DNA from: Candidatus Aenigmatarchaeota archaeon
GTDB lineage: Archaea; Aenigmatarchaeota; Aenigmatarchaeia; DAOWOJ01
Direction: 5' to 3'
Length of the DNA: 7,522 bases
Assembly: GCA_030642125.1 (NCBI GenBank)
Contig: DAOWOJ010000016.1
Location: forward strand, 1 to 7,522
The notes under the pieces are model-generated. The model made no database searches and was not told the origin of the DNA. It was given only the letters and a program-made list of their open reading frames with translations. Within the stretch, counting starts at the first letter, position 1. Every line of letters begins with the position of its first letter. The position numbers were made by a program, and so were the translations under genes. Of the stretch, positions 6,241 to 7,522 are shown piece by piece.

Positions 6241-7125
6241 TTATTCTTCGTTTATTTTTGTTGTTACAATTGGATTATTGTTTACTATAATAGTCTCTTC
6301 GAATTGCGCAACTTTAGCACCATCTACTTCTCGAAGTGGTGGTGACGCCATTATAGCATTCATTGATTGTAATTGTCTAATTGCAATAGCTGTTTTAACT
6401 TTAGAAAATTGCAACCATCTTTTAGCGAATGGAAGACCATGATATTCTTCTTTAGCCATATGTAAAATTTTTCTTGCCTCGAAAAGTCTTACTGATGAAT
6501 CTTGAACATACGTAAAAATTGAAATTGGTTCAGAATTTTTAACTAAACCTATACCAGAAGTAACGAATGGTTCTATTGCTATAACTTGATCATTCTCTAA
6601 TTTTACATCAGATTCACATCTTATATTTGGAATATCAAATCCTGAATGTAATGAATATTTATCTATAGAATGTCCTGTTAAATTTTTTACAGAATTGAAA
6701 CCACTACTTTCAATCGTATTAACTATTTCAGATGAAATTTCTGATACTTTCATTCCTGGTTTACATAATTTTATAGCATTTTTAACAGCATCTTCAGCAA
6801 CTTTAATCATATCTGATTTTCCAACAGTTATAGCAGTATCAGCTATATATCCATCTACGTGAACACCTAAATCTATTTTTAAAATGTCTCCATCATTGAA
6901 AATTGTCTCGTCTTCTTTATTTGGTGTATAATGAGCTGCTATTTCATTTAAACATAAATTTACTGGAAATGCTATACCACAACCTTTATTCTTTATAAAA
7001 TTCTCTATTTCGTCAGCCATATATAATAATTTTGTACCTGGTTTTGCAATTGAAATTGCAAATTTTTTAGCTTCAGCTGCAATGCTTCCAGCTTTCTTAT
7101 ATTTATCTAAAATTTCTTGTTCCAT
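6241..7125 (-). CDS. map: Methionine aminopeptidase, type II (archaeal)
   Basis: This 294-residue cytosolic metallopeptidase removes the initiator methionine from new proteins. The pita-bread fold and type II architecture are clear: GIAFPVNLCLNEIAAHYTP (50-68) is the archaeal signature, with H65 the substrate-pocket histidine. The five metal ligands are D85 (KIDLG), D96 (ADTA), H152 (GHSID), E185 (IEPF) and E276 (QFEET). H160, before SGFDIPN, is the second active-site histidine. The roughly 60-residue helical insert of type II enzymes lies about 200-262 and is absent from bacterial type I. The length is normal for archaea. One small change is E277 where archaeal enzymes usually have H after the metal-binding E. 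The start is secure: AGGTGAT lies three bases upstream. It follows the HAD gene by 8 bp and is probably co-transcribed with it. Confidence 0.97.
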   Translation of the reverse strand: MEQEILDKYKKAGSIAAEAKKFAISIAKPGTKLLYMADEIENFIKNKGCGIAFPVNLCLNEIAAHYTPNKEDETIFNDGDILKIDLGVHVDGYIADTAITVGKSDMIKVAEDAVKNAIKLCKPGMKVSEISSEIVNTIESSGFNSVKNLTGHSIDKYSLHSGFDIPNIRCESDVKLENDQVIAIEPFVTSGIGLVKNSEPISIFTYVQDSSVRLFEARKILHMAKEEYHGLPFAKRWLQFSKVKTAIAIRQLQSMNAIMASPPLREVDGAKVAQFEETIIVNNNPIVTTKINEE

Positions 7126-7128
7126 TTC

Positions 7129-7135
7129 ATCACCT
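7129..7135 (-). promoter_or_regulatory. Shine-Dalgarno site of map, overlapping the HAD stop codon
   Basis: On the minus strand AGGTGAT (7135 to 7129) lies three bases before the map ATG and overlaps the TAG stop of the HAD gene (7136-7134). It is a full match to the archaeal anti-Shine-Dalgarno sequence and supports translation of both genes from one message. Confidence 0.8.
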
Positions 7136-7522
7136 AAGAAAAATCTTCCAATGTACCTTCTAATTGTGATATATTATCTATGATATATTTCACATTAGCA
7201 TCTTTAAATTCTTTTTTTGTTGCACTGCCGCTAACGAATCCTATAAAATTTATATTAGCTTCTTTTGCTGCTTTAAAATCTATTAGAGAATCTCCAACAT
7301 AAACAGAATTTTCTTGTTTTATGTTCATTTTCTCACAAATTAATAATAATGGATCTGGGTTCGGTTTGTGTTTATTTGAATCTTCATATGTTACAATATA
7401 AGAAAAATATTTCAAAAGAATTCCAAGATGATTTATCACAAATTTTCTTTTTTTAGAACTAACTATACCAATTTTATATTTTTTATTTAATTCTGGTAAA
7501 AATTCTTCTGTTCCATGCATAA
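7134..7522 (-). CDS. HAD-superfamily phosphatase, N-terminus outside window
   Basis: At least 128 residues of a phosphoglycolate-phosphatase-like HAD hydrolase are visible. From the first Met in the window (7520-7518), motif II is IVSSK (19-23, S21), motif III is the lysine of HKPNPDP (51-57, K52) and motif IV is VGDSLID (75-81, D77 and D81). The nucleophile motif I (DxDGT) and the cap domain are missing because the frame runs off the right edge. The Met at 7520 is probably internal, since MHGTEEFLPEL corresponds to the mid-protein 'yPGv.e.L..L' segment. Such enzymes dephosphorylate small metabolites (phosphoglycolate, pyrophosphate, sugar phosphates) in the cytosol; the substrate cannot be chosen from this fragment. 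It lies just upstream of map in the same operon. Confidence 0.85.
   Translation of the reverse strand, partial: MHGTEEFLPELNKKYKIGIVSSKKRKFVINHLGILLKYFSYIVTYEDSNKHKPNPDPLLLICEKMNIKQENSVYVGDSLIDFKAAKEANINFIGFVSGSATKKEFKDANVKYIIDNISQLEGTLEDFS

Overview
The window is AT-rich and tightly packed, with short spacers and genes on both strands. Several genes point to an archaeon. The methionine aminopeptidase is the archaeal/eukaryotic type II form, the histidyl-tRNA synthetase has an archaeal-style motif 2 (FRDGP...SRYREF), a RimK-like gene sits beside a small RimK-associated aspartyl protease, and promoter and ribosome-site signals look archaeal (TTTATATA box, AGGTGAT Shine-Dalgarno). With the low GC this suggests a DPANN-type lineage such as Woesearchaeota or Pacearchaeota. 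That placement is an inference from gene families, not from a marker tree.

Layout from left to right: (1) on the minus strand, a TTG-started retropepsin-like protease gene (124-459) is followed by the first 29 codons of a rimK-like ATP-grasp ligase, cut by the left edge. (2) A divergent AT-rich spacer (460-657) probably holds promoters for both directions. (3) On the plus strand, hisS (658-1944) and a full-length single-chain pyruvate:ferredoxin oxidoreductase, nifJ (1972-5535), are 27 bp apart and may be co-transcribed. (4) A plus-strand orphan gene (about 5634-6179) has its own good TATA box and encodes a Ser/Thr/Asp/Asn-rich protein built partly from recent in-frame repeats. (5) Converging from the right on the minus strand are map (6241-7125) and a HAD-family phosphatase (7134 to the right edge), only 8 bp apart, with the map ribosome site overlapping the HAD stop codon.

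Functionally, the window joins housekeeping translation and protein-maturation genes (hisS, map) with a central fermentation enzyme (pyruvate to acetyl-CoA, CO2 and reduced ferredoxin) and a likely peptide-tail modification pair (RimK ligase plus protease). The most unusual items are the bacterial-type one-piece PFOR, whose arginine codons differ clearly from its neighbours, the repeat-bearing orphan, and the RimK/protease pair whose target is unknown. I see no rRNA, tRNA, CRISPR array, insertion sequence or replication origin.
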